Shown here piece by piece: positions 43,263-51,825 of a DNA stretch of 55,438 nt. The stretch covers positions 1 to 55,438 of the forward strand of contig JACQVA010000216.1 of assembly GCA_016210005.1 (NCBI GenBank), in the 5' to 3' direction. Numbering within the stretch: the stretch's first letter is position 1; each line of letters starts with the position of its first letter. The notes below the pieces were generated by a model that did no database searches, was not told where the DNA came from, and was given only the letters and a program-made list of their open reading frames with translations. The DNA comes from Deltaproteobacteria bacterium (GTDB lineage Bacteria; Desulfobacterota; Binatia; HRBIN30; JACQVA1). The translations under genes were made by a program, and so were the position numbers.

Positions 43263-44450
43263 TCAACTGCCGATGTAGCGCTGGCGATAGTCGGCGAACT
43301 CACGCCGGATTTCGGCTTCGGTGAATCCGAACTTCTCCAGCGAGTACTCGTGCGGAGCGCGCTTGTCGCGGCGGTTCTCCTCCACCCACCACTGCATCTC
43401 CTTGACCACCTCGGCCGTGAGTTTGCGCTCGAGGAAGTCGTAGATGCGGCCGACCTCGGCGATCGGGTCGCGCACCACTGCCCGGTAGTCAACGTCGATG
43501 AAAGGAGCGTGCGTCATCGGGTCGCGCACCTGCATGCAGTGATGCAGCGCGCGGCTCCAGTGCTCGAGACAGTACCGGCCCACCACCAGCGGGTCGACGT
43601 CGTCGCAAGCCAGCTGCCACAGCGAGTAGTACATGCTGGTGATCGACGGGATGGTCTGGAGCGGGTCGCGGTGAGTCTGGATGACGCGGGCGTCGGGGAA
43701 GACCTTGAACAGGTACTCGACGAAGCCGAGGTGGTGGGGTGTCTTGAGCACCCATTGCCGCCCGACTCTGCCGGCTTGGCGCTTCTGCCACTGGAGAAAT
43801 TGCAGCATGAGCTTGAGGTACTCGTAAGCGCCGGTGTTGTCCTGCTGCTTGGACCAGGAATCATAGGTTGGCACATGGGCCATCGATCCCGGCACGGTGC
43901 TGTAGAAGGAGTGCTCCAAGAGCAGGATCTCCTCGTCGGGTCCTTCGGGGTCCCAGGGATGGATGGCGGCCAGCGCGGGCACGGCCTCGAGAATGGCGCG
44001 CACTTGCTGGTGGGCGGCGGCGATGCGCGGGTCGGGCTCGCCCCACTTGCTGCCGGGGAACGGCGCCGGATTGCGGTTCTCCCACCAGGCCACGGCGTTG
44101 GTGTTGGGGTCGCACGACAGCAGGCGGTGCAGCATGGTGGTGCCGGTCCGGGCCAGACCGACGATGACGAAAGGAGCGCGGATTTCTTCGTCGCGAATCT
44201 CGGGATGGCGTTCGAGGTGCTCCTCCAAGCGGAAGCGGTTGACCAGCAGATCGACGATCCGCGCGCGCATCGAGAATCGGCCGGCGGCGTTGAGGTGCGC
44301 TTCCTCTACCAGTGAGCGCAGCAGTACGCGCATGGGGGCGAGGAACGAATCGTCAGTCCAGCGCGCGCGGCTCGCTTGACGCAACGCCTCGTCGAGAATG
44401 GCTTGCTCGTCCAAGCCGATGGTTGCGCCCGCTGTATCTGTCTGTGACAT
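43263..44450 (-). CDS. Sulfotransferase family protein
   Basis: A 395-residue PAPS-dependent sulfotransferase of the Sulfotransferase_3 type. The 5'-phosphosulfate loop is FVIVGLARTGTTMLHRLL (about residues 94-111); the 3'-phosphate region is around ARVIQTHRDPLQTIPSITSMY (about residues 255-275). A substrate-side motif reads WVLKTPHHLGFVEYLFKVFPD. It moves sulfate from PAPS to a hydroxyl or amine acceptor. ATG 44450 follows GGAGGACACG. It is the third gene of a minus-strand operon after the molybdoenzyme alpha and beta subunits (33-bp gap), so its acceptor may be the hydroxylated product of that enzyme. That link is inference. Confidence 0.85.
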   Translation of the reverse strand: MSQTDTAGATIGLDEQAILDEALRQASRARWTDDSFLAPMRVLLRSLVEEAHLNAAGRFSMRARIVDLLVNRFRLEEHLERHPEIRDEEIRAPFVIVGLARTGTTMLHRLLSCDPNTNAVAWWENRNPAPFPGSKWGEPDPRIAAAHQQVRAILEAVPALAAIHPWDPEGPDEEILLLEHSFYSTVPGSMAHVPTYDSWSKQQDNTGAYEYLKLMLQFLQWQKRQAGRVGRQWVLKTPHHLGFVEYLFKVFPDARVIQTHRDPLQTIPSITSMYYSLWQLACDDVDPLVVGRYCLEHWSRALHHCMQVRDPMTHAPFIDVDYRAVVRDPIAEVGRIYDFLERKLTAEVVKEMQWWVEENRRDKRAPHEYSLEKFGFTEAEIRREFADYRQRYIGS

Positions 44451-44483
44451 CGTGTCCTCCGTGCGCCCGCCGGCGCTCCTGGC

Positions 44484-45515
44484 TCAACTCCAGCGAATTT
44501 CGGCGGGGTCGCGGTCGTAAGGCTTGAACATGTCCTTCCACCAGTAGGCAATCAAGGTGTCGAGCAGCTCCGATTTGCCGCCTTCTCGCACCTTCCTCAT
44601 CTCGCCTTGCAGCGTCGCCAAAGCGCGGCGCACCTGGGAGCCGAACAGTTTTTCGAGATACTCGGTCGGAATCCGTGGGGTGCCTTCATCGAAGTTCCCG
44701 TCCCTATCCAGCGGGGCTGGGCCGATGGGCGGGATGTAGTACACGTTCGGGCCGGTGCCGTACTCGGGATGCAGTGGCAGCGCCACTTCCCATTTGCCCA
44801 CCAACCTGGCCACCGGACCGTCCGCGTCATCGAGCATGCCGAACCACACCGCCCGGCCGGGGCACTGGCGGGCACAGGCCGGCGCCACCATCTGTTCCAC
44901 GCGCGGGAAGCACATGATGCAGTGCTGGCTGACCTTGGTGACGTGGTTGAAATAGATTTTCTTGTACGGGCAGGCCGCCGCGCAGGCCTGGTGCCCGCGA
45001 CAGCGGGTTTCGTCACGCAGCACGATGCCGTCTTCGGCGCGTTTGTACATCGCGCCCTCGGGACAGACCTCGACGCAGGCCGGCTTGGTGCAGTGATTGC
45101 ACAGCCGCGGCATATAGAAGGAGTACGAGTTGGGGAACTCGCCCGCGCCCTGATCCTCTTCCCAATTCGGACCCCACTTCGGCTCCTCGCCCAGCTGGTG
45201 CAAGAAGGTGTCGCGGCCCTTGCCGCCGAACATCGCCTCCTCGTGGTTGAACTTCCAGCCGCCGCCCCACTGCTCGCGTTCGGGCACGCGCCCCGGCGCC
45301 AGCTGGCCGTCTTTGTAACCGCCGCCCATGCTTTCCCAATCGCGCGGGTGCCCGCGCCCGGGCAGGGTGTTCACGGTGCACCACCACTGGTACTCCATGC
45401 CCTCGTCGCGGGTCCAGAGCATCTTGCAGGCGACCGAGCAGGTCTGGCAGCCCATGCACTTGTTGAGATCGAATACCATCGCCGCTTGCCGGGCGGAGTT
45501 GCTGCTTGTGGTCAT
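44484..45515 (-). CDS. Molybdoenzyme iron-sulfur (beta) subunit, ethylbenzene-dehydrogenase type
   Basis: A 343-residue four-cluster electron-transfer subunit like those of type II DMSO-reductase-family enzymes (ethylbenzene dehydrogenase, steroid C25 dehydrogenase, dimethylsulfide dehydrogenase, perchlorate reductase). Cluster cysteines: CMGCQTCSVACK (about residues 19-30), CNHCTKPACVEVCP, CRGHQACAAACPYKKI, and CIMCFPRVEQMVAPACARQCP. The long W-rich insert after the first set (DWESMGGGYKDGQ, WGPNWEEDQGAGEFPNSYSFYMPR) is the family hallmark. It passes electrons from alpha to a haem gamma subunit, but no gamma gene is adjacent. It begins 41 bp after the alpha stop, and the sulfotransferase follows. 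Confidence 0.92.
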   Translation of the reverse strand: MTTSSNSARQAAMVFDLNKCMGCQTCSVACKMLWTRDEGMEYQWWCTVNTLPGRGHPRDWESMGGGYKDGQLAPGRVPEREQWGGGWKFNHEEAMFGGKGRDTFLHQLGEEPKWGPNWEEDQGAGEFPNSYSFYMPRLCNHCTKPACVEVCPEGAMYKRAEDGIVLRDETRCRGHQACAAACPYKKIYFNHVTKVSQHCIMCFPRVEQMVAPACARQCPGRAVWFGMLDDADGPVARLVGKWEVALPLHPEYGTGPNVYYIPPIGPAPLDRDGNFDEGTPRIPTEYLEKLFGSQVRRALATLQGEMRKVREGGKSELLDTLIAYWWKDMFKPYDRDPAEIRWS

Positions 45516-45556
45516 CGTTGGTCTCGCTTACTTCCGAGCGCGCCGGGTGGGCTTGC

Positions 45557-48355
45557 CTACGCGATCTTGCTCACGTCGACGCGGGTGGCGCGATCGACGT
45601 GCGTCGGCTGCCACATGAACGGCCAGTAACGCAGGTGGCCGTAGCCGCCGACGAGGTGGAGCCACTTCACCATGGCGCCCTCGACGTCGCTCGGCCCGCG
45701 CAGGCCGCGGAACTGCACCGGATCCCAGCCGGTGTAGCAGATCACTTGTCCCGGCTGCACTGACGGTGACAGCTTGACCCGCACCAAGAAGGCGCCCATG
45801 TCGTTGTGCACCCGCACCTCCTCGTTGTCGGCCACGCCGCGGGCCGCGGCATCGTGCGGGCTCATCACCAGATGGGGCCGGCCGCGGTGGGTTTCGAGCA
45901 TCACCTGGTTGACGATGTTGGTGCTGTGCACGCTCCAGCGGTTGTGGCCGCTGGTGAGCAGCAGCGGGTAGTTGCCGCCCATCTTGGGCGGGTCCTTGTG
46001 ACACGGCAACGCCTCGCCGGCTTCGAGGAACCACTCGTGGTCGATGTAGAACTGCGCCCGGCGGGTCAGTGTCGGGTAGGGGACTTTCTTCTCGAGGTGG
46101 TTGCGTAGGGGTGACATCGTCTCGTCGGGCTTGATGTCGGTCTGATAGCTGAGCGCGTTGGGGAACATGCCGAAGTCGGTGAAGCGCACCGCGCCCTGCT
46201 GGCGCAGGCTCTCGATGGTGGTACCCTGCGGCACCACACCCATCATGGCGCTGGTCTGCACGCCCTCGGCCGTGATCACGGCCTCGTCCACCATCGTGCC
46301 ACCGCCGGTGAAGGTGTCCTCGAGCGTTGCCAGGGTGACGCTCTGGCCGTGACTGTTGGTGTACTCCGTCATACCGCGGGCCTGAGCGCGCTCGCCCAGC
46401 TGGCGGCAGAGCTGGCGGAAGATTTGCCACTCCGGCAGTGACTCGCCGCCCGGTTCCACCGCTTTGTCCAGCGGAGTGAGAAAGAGGGTGGCGGCGTAGC
46501 CGTTGGCGTGTGGCCGTTCGTAGTTCTGCGCCGCCGGCAACACGTAGTCGGAGAACAGCCCGGTGGCGGTCATCTTGACGTCGATGCTGACGATGGTCTT
46601 GAGCTTGGGCCAGAGGTGCGTCAGGAACATGCTCTGGCCGCCGCGGGTGCGCCGCAGCAGGTTGCCGCCGCATTCGATCATCACCCGCGGCGGCTGGTCG
46701 GCGCGCGGAACGTCGACGCCGTTCCACCAACCTTTGTCCATGGCCTCGCGGAAGTAGTCATCGAACTCGCGCCGCATGCTGGGGTCGTTCCAGTCGCGGC
46801 GATTCCAGAGTTCGCGGAAGCCGCAGTGGTGGTACCACCACCAGGCCACCGGCACGTAGGTGCCCGTCATCGCGCTGCGCATCTGCATGACGTCGATCAT
46901 GGCGATCTCGTCGGTTTTGCTCGGGTCGTCGGCCTTGATGCCCTCGACCGTGGCGCGCAGCATCATCAGGATCTGTTCCGCCTCTTCGATGCCGCTCTTG
47001 GTGCGGGGTTCGTTGAGGTGCATGCCGGTGGACGGGCCGGTGTTCCAGTAATCGGGCCCGGCGCCCTTCTTGCCCCAGTTGCCGGTGAGCGCCAGCAGCA
47101 GATACATCGAGCGGCCCATCAGGTCGCCGTGATAGAACTTGCCCGTGCCCAGGCCTTCGTGCACGCGGGTTTTCTTGCGGGCCACCTTGCGCGCCAGCGT
47201 GCGGATGACCTCGGGGTTAACGCCGCACATGGCCGCTGCCTTCTCCGGGGTGTAGTCGCGCAGCCGGTCCTGGAGCAGCGAGAAGACAGGGCTGACCTGC
47301 ACCTGCGCGCCGCTTTTCAAGGTGGCGGTGTAGGTGCCGTCCAGCGCCGGGTCGAGTTCACCGAGCGCCAGGTTGCCGCGGGCTGCCTCCACGATCCGTC
47401 CCGAGCGCGCATCGTAGCAATAGAACTGGTCGTCGCGCCCGCCGTCGTTGAGGTCGGAAGCGCGCAAGAACCTGTGGTCGTCGAGCCGCACCAGCAGCGG
47501 CAGATCGGTCTGTTCTTGCACGAAGGTGCGGTTCAGCAAGCCTTCGTCGATGACCACCTGGCTCATGCCGAGGCAGAGGGCGGCATCGCTGCCGACTTTG
47601 ACCGGTACGTGGTAGTCGGTGTGCATCGCCGAGGGGTTGACGTCGGGGGCGATGATCACCACTTCGGCGCCCTTGTAACGCGCCTCCGTCAGGTAGTGGT
47701 AGACCGGGATGCGCGTGTACGCCGGGTTGCAATGCCAGATGAAGATCAATTCGGCGTGAACGTGATCATCGGAACTGGGAGTGATGTACTTGCCCCAGGT
47801 GAGGTGCATGCCGGGCACGCAGTCGCCGATGTCGGAGTCGAAGTCGCCCAGCGGGATGCCGGTGACCGAGCAGAAGCGGCGCTGGGCCATCATGCCCCAG
47901 GCCAGCGCATTGGCGCCGTTGGGTGAGAAGACGGCTTCCGGGCCGACTTCTTGGATGGCGTCGAGGATGCCGTCGGCGATTTCCGATAATGCTTGGTCCC
48001 ACGAGACCCGCTGCCACTTGCCCTCGCCGCGTTCTCCGGCGCGCTTGAGCGGGTAGAGCACGCGCTCCTTGGCGGTCAAGAACTGATGCCAGCATGAGCC
48101 CTTCTGGCAGCCGAGCGGGTTGAAGTCGGGCACGCCCTCTTCGACCCGCGGCAGGTTGCCGGCCTGCTCCTCGAACATGATCTTGCCGTCTTTGAGGAAG
48201 ACCCAATACGGGCAAGAGCCGACGGTGGGGTAGCAATCGACGGCGTGGCTGCTGTTGACGACCTTGTCCCACTTCCACTTGCCCCGGTAGGTATCTTCGG
48301 AGCCGCGGGCAGCCGCTGATTTCCCTGCCTGCTGGCGTTGCGCGGTGGTAGCCAT
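45557..48355 (-). CDS. Molybdopterin oxidoreductase, catalytic (alpha) subunit, type II DMSO-reductase family
   Basis: A 932-residue molybdenum bis-MGD enzyme. The N-terminal 4Fe-4S site uses H37, C41 and C48 in HAVDCYPTVGSC plus the later Cys in DFNPLGCQKGSC, a His-containing (type II) cluster as in EbdA, SerA and PcrA. The Mo-binding Asp is probably the D in SDIGDCVPGM. Downstream are FFCD/MGD regions and EHVRVNN-like DNEEVRVHND, and a KWKW-type start. Related enzymes hydroxylate benzylic or tertiary carbons without O2. There is no twin-arginine signal at the N-terminus, so the enzyme appears cytoplasmic unless partner-exported. ATG 48355 follows GCAGGAGTATCA. It is first of the alpha-beta-sulfotransferase operon. 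Confidence 0.9.
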   Translation of the reverse strand: MATTAQRQQAGKSAAARGSEDTYRGKWKWDKVVNSSHAVDCYPTVGSCPYWVFLKDGKIMFEEQAGNLPRVEEGVPDFNPLGCQKGSCWHQFLTAKERVLYPLKRAGERGEGKWQRVSWDQALSEIADGILDAIQEVGPEAVFSPNGANALAWGMMAQRRFCSVTGIPLGDFDSDIGDCVPGMHLTWGKYITPSSDDHVHAELIFIWHCNPAYTRIPVYHYLTEARYKGAEVVIIAPDVNPSAMHTDYHVPVKVGSDAALCLGMSQVVIDEGLLNRTFVQEQTDLPLLVRLDDHRFLRASDLNDGGRDDQFYCYDARSGRIVEAARGNLALGELDPALDGTYTATLKSGAQVQVSPVFSLLQDRLRDYTPEKAAAMCGVNPEVIRTLARKVARKKTRVHEGLGTGKFYHGDLMGRSMYLLLALTGNWGKKGAGPDYWNTGPSTGMHLNEPRTKSGIEEAEQILMMLRATVEGIKADDPSKTDEIAMIDVMQMRSAMTGTYVPVAWWWYHHCGFRELWNRRDWNDPSMRREFDDYFREAMDKGWWNGVDVPRADQPPRVMIECGGNLLRRTRGGQSMFLTHLWPKLKTIVSIDVKMTATGLFSDYVLPAAQNYERPHANGYAATLFLTPLDKAVEPGGESLPEWQIFRQLCRQLGERAQARGMTEYTNSHGQSVTLATLEDTFTGGGTMVDEAVITAEGVQTSAMMGVVPQGTTIESLRQQGAVRFTDFGMFPNALSYQTDIKPDETMSPLRNHLEKKVPYPTLTRRAQFYIDHEWFLEAGEALPCHKDPPKMGGNYPLLLTSGHNRWSVHSTNIVNQVMLETHRGRPHLVMSPHDAAARGVADNEEVRVHNDMGAFLVRVKLSPSVQPGQVICYTGWDPVQFRGLRGPSDVEGAMVKWLHLVGGYGHLRYWPFMWQPTHVDRATRVDVSKIA

Positions 48356-48477
48356 TGATACTCCTGCGTAGACAAACGTCCGTTTGGCCGGCGCGCGCTT
48401 GTAGTCCATCGCCCCAGGAGCAGTCAAGCTGAAGATCGCGCCACGCAATTCTGGCGGGCATGATCCACCCAGCCCGA

Positions 48478-50841
48478 TCATCCTGGCCGCTTGGTTTCCC
48501 CGATGATCACTCGCTCCACTGGGTTCGGCACCTCATCCGGGTTCCACAACGCGGAGCGGAAATACTCGTAGCGGGACCACGGCACGGTCAGATTGGCGAA
48601 GAACGGCGAGCTGATGTCGCCGCTTGGACCGGAGGAGTGCGCGAAAAGCGCCTCCTCAGGTTTGGCGAGATCGCAGATGAAGCGACTGCTGGCGCCGACG
48701 AAGGCGCGCAGTCCGTTACTGGCCGGAATCGGGACGCACGGGCTGACGGTGTACAGATCGCCCGGGAACGGTGCGTCGAGCGCGAGAAAGTAGCTGCCGA
48801 TCAGCGGCAGCTCCGCGAGGATCGTGCCGAGGCGAATGCGCTGGAACTGATCCCAGCGCCACCGCTCCGGTTGTGCGCCGCACTGCTTTACAACACGCGT
48901 GACCGCTGCCTCGAAGGCCTCGCCTGCCAGCGCCGCGAACGACTTGCCGCTGGCCCGCTCGAGGTCCGGATGCAGCGGATCGCTGCGGTCGCGCAACAGC
49001 TGCTGCACCCGCAGCACGGCGCGCCGGCCATTGAGATAGCGGCGGCCGGTCTCTTTGCCGAGCAACGGCGCGAACACCCGCCGCGCCAATTCCTGCTGCG
49101 TAAATGCCAGCAGCGGCGCGGCGGCCGAGTCGCACGTGAAGTCGCCGTTCCATGCCGCGAGCACGCGATAGGCATGCCCGACCGCGTCGGAGCGTTCGGC
49201 GAAGGCGGAGCAAAGCCCGAGCAGCGCATCGCGCAGCGGCACGCCGTAATCGGAGCCCAGATCACGCTGCAGGGCCGCGAACGTCTCGCATGAGTGGGCG
49301 GCGTTGCCCGCCAGGAACGACTCGATGCGCAGCTGTCGATGACGTGGCTCGACATGCACCCGCGTCGTGGCGATGCGGAATTTGTCCGGATCAACGATGG
49401 AGTTGGCCGAGGCCACGAAGCCGCGGGCGGGGTTGAGCATCTTCGGCATCTGCGCAAACGGCACGAAGCCGTCCCACTGCGCTGCCGGATCATGCGCGTC
49501 GCGCACGAACAGCCCGTCTCCTTGCCGGCGCGGCAGCCGGCCGAAGGGCTCCCAACCGATGTGGCCGTCCTTGTGGCCGTATACATGGTTGAAGTCGAAC
49601 GGCCCGTCGTTGATGCGCGCCAGGGCGTGCTGGTGTTCCTCGACCGTCTTCGACTCGGCCAAGGCGAGGTAGCCGTCAAAATACGCGGCAAGATCCGACG
49701 GCACCACGCGCAGCGCCAGATCGGCGCCGTCATGATGCGTCCAGCCGGGATAGATGATGCCGTGCTCGCACTGCTCCCATTCGATGGTGATAGCGCGGCC
49801 GAACCGTGCGCGCTGGGCCTCGCGGTGCTTGGTGATGGCGCCGGTGCCACTGACGGTCCGATAGCGGCTGGCATCGCCGGGCAGCCGCTGGACGCGATAG
49901 AGGTCCCAGCCGTCGCGGTACGCGGTGGTGCAACCCCAGGCGAGGTAGCCGTTGTGCCCGAAGCCGAAGATCGGACAGCCGAGCATCATGCCGCCCTGGA
50001 CGCGATAGCGCGGGCAATCGAGGTGGGCGTGGTACCAGAACGTCGGCAGCGGCAGCAGCGGTACGTGCGGATCGTTGGCGACGATCGGGGCGCCGGAGGC
50101 CGAGCGCTCGGCGCTCACCGCCCAGTTATTGCTGCCACCGGCGGTGAGATGCAGCGGCGGCTCGGGCTCCGGGCCCGGCACCACCGGATAGCTCGCCGGC
50201 ACATTCTCCCACGGCGCCTCAGGATAGAAGCGCCGGGCGGCATCATCGCCGAGCTGGCCGCGTACCGCGTCGAAGATCAGCTCGACATCGAGCGGCGCCA
50301 GCGCGATGGCGAAGGCGCAGGCGCGCGCGGCGAGCAGGGCGTCGCTCGGGCGCCACGGGCGCACCGCGCCGAGCAGCAAGTACTCCGGCGGATAGACGCC
50401 ACGCATGGCATGCAACGCGGCATTGATGCCGGCGGCAAACCCCTCCAGGCACTGCCGGCCGCGCTCGCCGAGGCGCTCGTAGTCGCGCTCGCACTGGGGC
50501 TCGAATCCGAGCGGCTGGATGAAGGCGTCGAGATCACCGACGCGCTTGCCGGCAAACATCTCGCTGTCTTTCGGCACCGCGATATTGCCCACCAGCTCGC
50601 AGAGCCGGCCGGCGCCGAAGTGGCGCACTATATCGAGCAGCACGAAGCGGTCGGCGGCCTGGAGAAAACCGAGCGCTGCGAACAGATCGGGTTCCTGCTC
50701 GGCGTAGATGTGCGGAACACCGTTGGCGTCGCGGATAATCTCGACGCGGCCGCGCAGCGGCGGAAAGTGCTGCGCCGCGAGTGCTGGAACCGTGCCCGCA
50801 TTTCGCGCGCCGGCGAGCGCACGCACGGTGCGCGCCAGCAT
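48478..50841 (-). CDS. Penicillin acylase family (Ntn) amidase
   Basis: A 787-residue Ntn-hydrolase of the penicillin/cephalosporin/AHL-acylase family. The precursor would self-cleave before Ser237, in GG-S-NNWAVSAERSASG, leaving the new N-terminal Ser nucleophile. The alpha part starts VEIIRDANGVPHIYAEQEPDLFAALGFLQAADRF; the beta part has NDPHVPLLPLPTFWYHAHL, GHNGYLAWGCTT, and the C-terminal ASNGLRAFVGASSRFICDL. It cleaves amide bonds (beta-lactams, acyl-homoserine lactones or other N-acyl compounds). No signal peptide is visible, unusual for a family normally exported. ATG 50841 was chosen because ATG-like 50949 would overlap the DUF5985 gene upstream. Confidence 0.85.
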   Translation of the reverse strand: MLARTVRALAGARNAGTVPALAAQHFPPLRGRVEIIRDANGVPHIYAEQEPDLFAALGFLQAADRFVLLDIVRHFGAGRLCELVGNIAVPKDSEMFAGKRVGDLDAFIQPLGFEPQCERDYERLGERGRQCLEGFAAGINAALHAMRGVYPPEYLLLGAVRPWRPSDALLAARACAFAIALAPLDVELIFDAVRGQLGDDAARRFYPEAPWENVPASYPVVPGPEPEPPLHLTAGGSNNWAVSAERSASGAPIVANDPHVPLLPLPTFWYHAHLDCPRYRVQGGMMLGCPIFGFGHNGYLAWGCTTAYRDGWDLYRVQRLPGDASRYRTVSGTGAITKHREAQRARFGRAITIEWEQCEHGIIYPGWTHHDGADLALRVVPSDLAAYFDGYLALAESKTVEEHQHALARINDGPFDFNHVYGHKDGHIGWEPFGRLPRRQGDGLFVRDAHDPAAQWDGFVPFAQMPKMLNPARGFVASANSIVDPDKFRIATTRVHVEPRHRQLRIESFLAGNAAHSCETFAALQRDLGSDYGVPLRDALLGLCSAFAERSDAVGHAYRVLAAWNGDFTCDSAAAPLLAFTQQELARRVFAPLLGKETGRRYLNGRRAVLRVQQLLRDRSDPLHPDLERASGKSFAALAGEAFEAAVTRVVKQCGAQPERWRWDQFQRIRLGTILAELPLIGSYFLALDAPFPGDLYTVSPCVPIPASNGLRAFVGASSRFICDLAKPEEALFAHSSGPSGDISSPFFANLTVPWSRYEYFRSALWNPDEVPNPVERVIIGETKRPG

Positions 50842-50902
50842 TGCCACCCGGCGCTTGCGCGGCAACCGATATTGGGAAAGCACCGGTTCGAACCTGCCGC
50901 CC

Positions 50903-51169
50903 TCAGCGCGCTGACCGGCCGCTCCGGTTCTTGTCCCAGACGGCAGCAAGGATCAGGCAGAAACCCAGCAGACGAATCAAATACGGGACCGGCGCACCTT
51001 CGCTGGCGTCGGCGCCGAACGACAAGGCTACCCGACCCAGGGCCAGCACCCAGAAGGCAAGGGCAAAGATGAGGAACAGCCGGTCGGCGGTCTCTTTCCA
51101 GAAGCGCAGAAAGAACAATCCCACCACCGCCCATGCCATCGCGGTTGCTCCGAACATGAACAAGTTCAT
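50903..51169 (-). CDS. DUF5985 family small membrane protein (second of pair)
   Basis: An 88-residue protein with three hydrophobic segments (ATAMAWAVVGLFFLRFW, LFLIFALAFWVLALGRVALSF, LIRLLGFCLILAAVWD), ending KNRSGRSAR. It matches the DUF5985 family, in particular the FLRFW...DRLF...AFW pattern. Function is unknown; the product should be an integral inner-membrane protein. ATG 51169 was chosen (GAGGCGCGT upstream); it is seven bases after the stop of the first DUF5985 gene. Confidence 0.75.
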   Translation of the reverse strand: MNLFMFGATAMAWAVVGLFFLRFWKETADRLFLIFALAFWVLALGRVALSFGADASEGAPVPYLIRLLGFCLILAAVWDKNRSGRSAR

Positions 51170-51176
51170 ACGCGCC

Positions 51177-51434
51177 TCACCTGACATCCCAGATCAAGCC
51201 GTAAAGCAGGATCGCAGAGGCAGCCAGTGCCATAGCGTGGCGCAGGTGGCTGAGGTCAGCCTCGGGAATTACCACCAGGTCGATGAAAACCAGCAGGTTG
51301 TTCAGCGTCAAACCCGCGAAGCACAGCCCGCTCCACAACAGCAGCCGCGAGCCACCGCTGAAGTAGCCGCGCAGTAGCAGCCAGGCGCAAACGCAGGCCG
51401 TGAGGGCGCACAAGGCGTACACCAACGGGGCCAT
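51177..51434 (-). CDS. DUF5985 family small membrane protein (first of pair)
   Basis: An 85-residue protein with three hydrophobic segments: LVYALCALTACVCAWLLLRGYF, LLLWSGLCFAGLTLNNLLVFIDLVVI and AMALAASAILLYGLIWDV. The pattern LLLWSxLCF...LNN...DLV...LYGLIW is the DUF5985 hallmark. Function unknown. AGAAAGGAGAAGTGAG precedes ATG 51434, and the winged-helix gene ends one base before it, so the three small genes form one minus-strand operon, followed by the amidase gene. Confidence 0.78.
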   Translation of the reverse strand: MAPLVYALCALTACVCAWLLLRGYFSGGSRLLLWSGLCFAGLTLNNLLVFIDLVVIPEADLSHLRHAMALAASAILLYGLIWDVR

Positions 51435-51435
51435 C

Positions 51436-51825
51436 TCACTTCTCCTTTCTGACCACGAACGCATCGGCAAAGCGTTGCACGGCAGGTGGGCTCTTGGCGT
51501 GGATCAGGTTGGTAACCTCGACCAGCTGGTCCCTGTACGCCGCGTCGAGAAGATCCGCCGCCCGCGCCAGCCTTTCGTCTTCCGGGCGGTAGCGATAGCG
51601 GGGGCTCGGCCGTGCCGAGGCGGTCAGAAACCCCCGCGTGCTCAGCTCGGCCAGCACGGTCATAGCGACGCTGGCGGCGATGTAGAGTCGTTCTGCCACC
51701 GCGCCGGCGTCCCATTCCCGCGCCGGGTCGCTGCGCAGCAACAGCAAGGCTTCCAACTGAGCCACCGAATCGATGTGCGCAGCAATCACCCGCCGGACGT
51801 CCTCGGGAATCGCATCAGTGCCCAT
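51436..51825 (-). CDS. Winged-helix transcriptional regulator-like protein
   Basis: A 129-residue protein. The N-terminal part (VAQLEALLLLRSDPAREWDAGAVAERLYIAASVAMTVLAELSTRGFL, about residues 20-66) reads as a winged-helix domain with an HTH and a following TASARPSPRYRYRP wing. The C-terminal half is an amphipathic helix pair. It would bind DNA and likely regulates its own operon with the DUF5985 genes; this is inference from position. No ligand domain is visible. A CATG at 51823-51826 is shared with the plus-strand reading frame starting at 51824. Confidence 0.65.
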   Translation of the reverse strand: MGTDAIPEDVRRVIAAHIDSVAQLEALLLLRSDPAREWDAGAVAERLYIAASVAMTVLAELSTRGFLTASARPSPRYRYRPEDERLARAADLLDAAYRDQLVEVTNLIHAKSPPAVQRFADAFVVRKEK

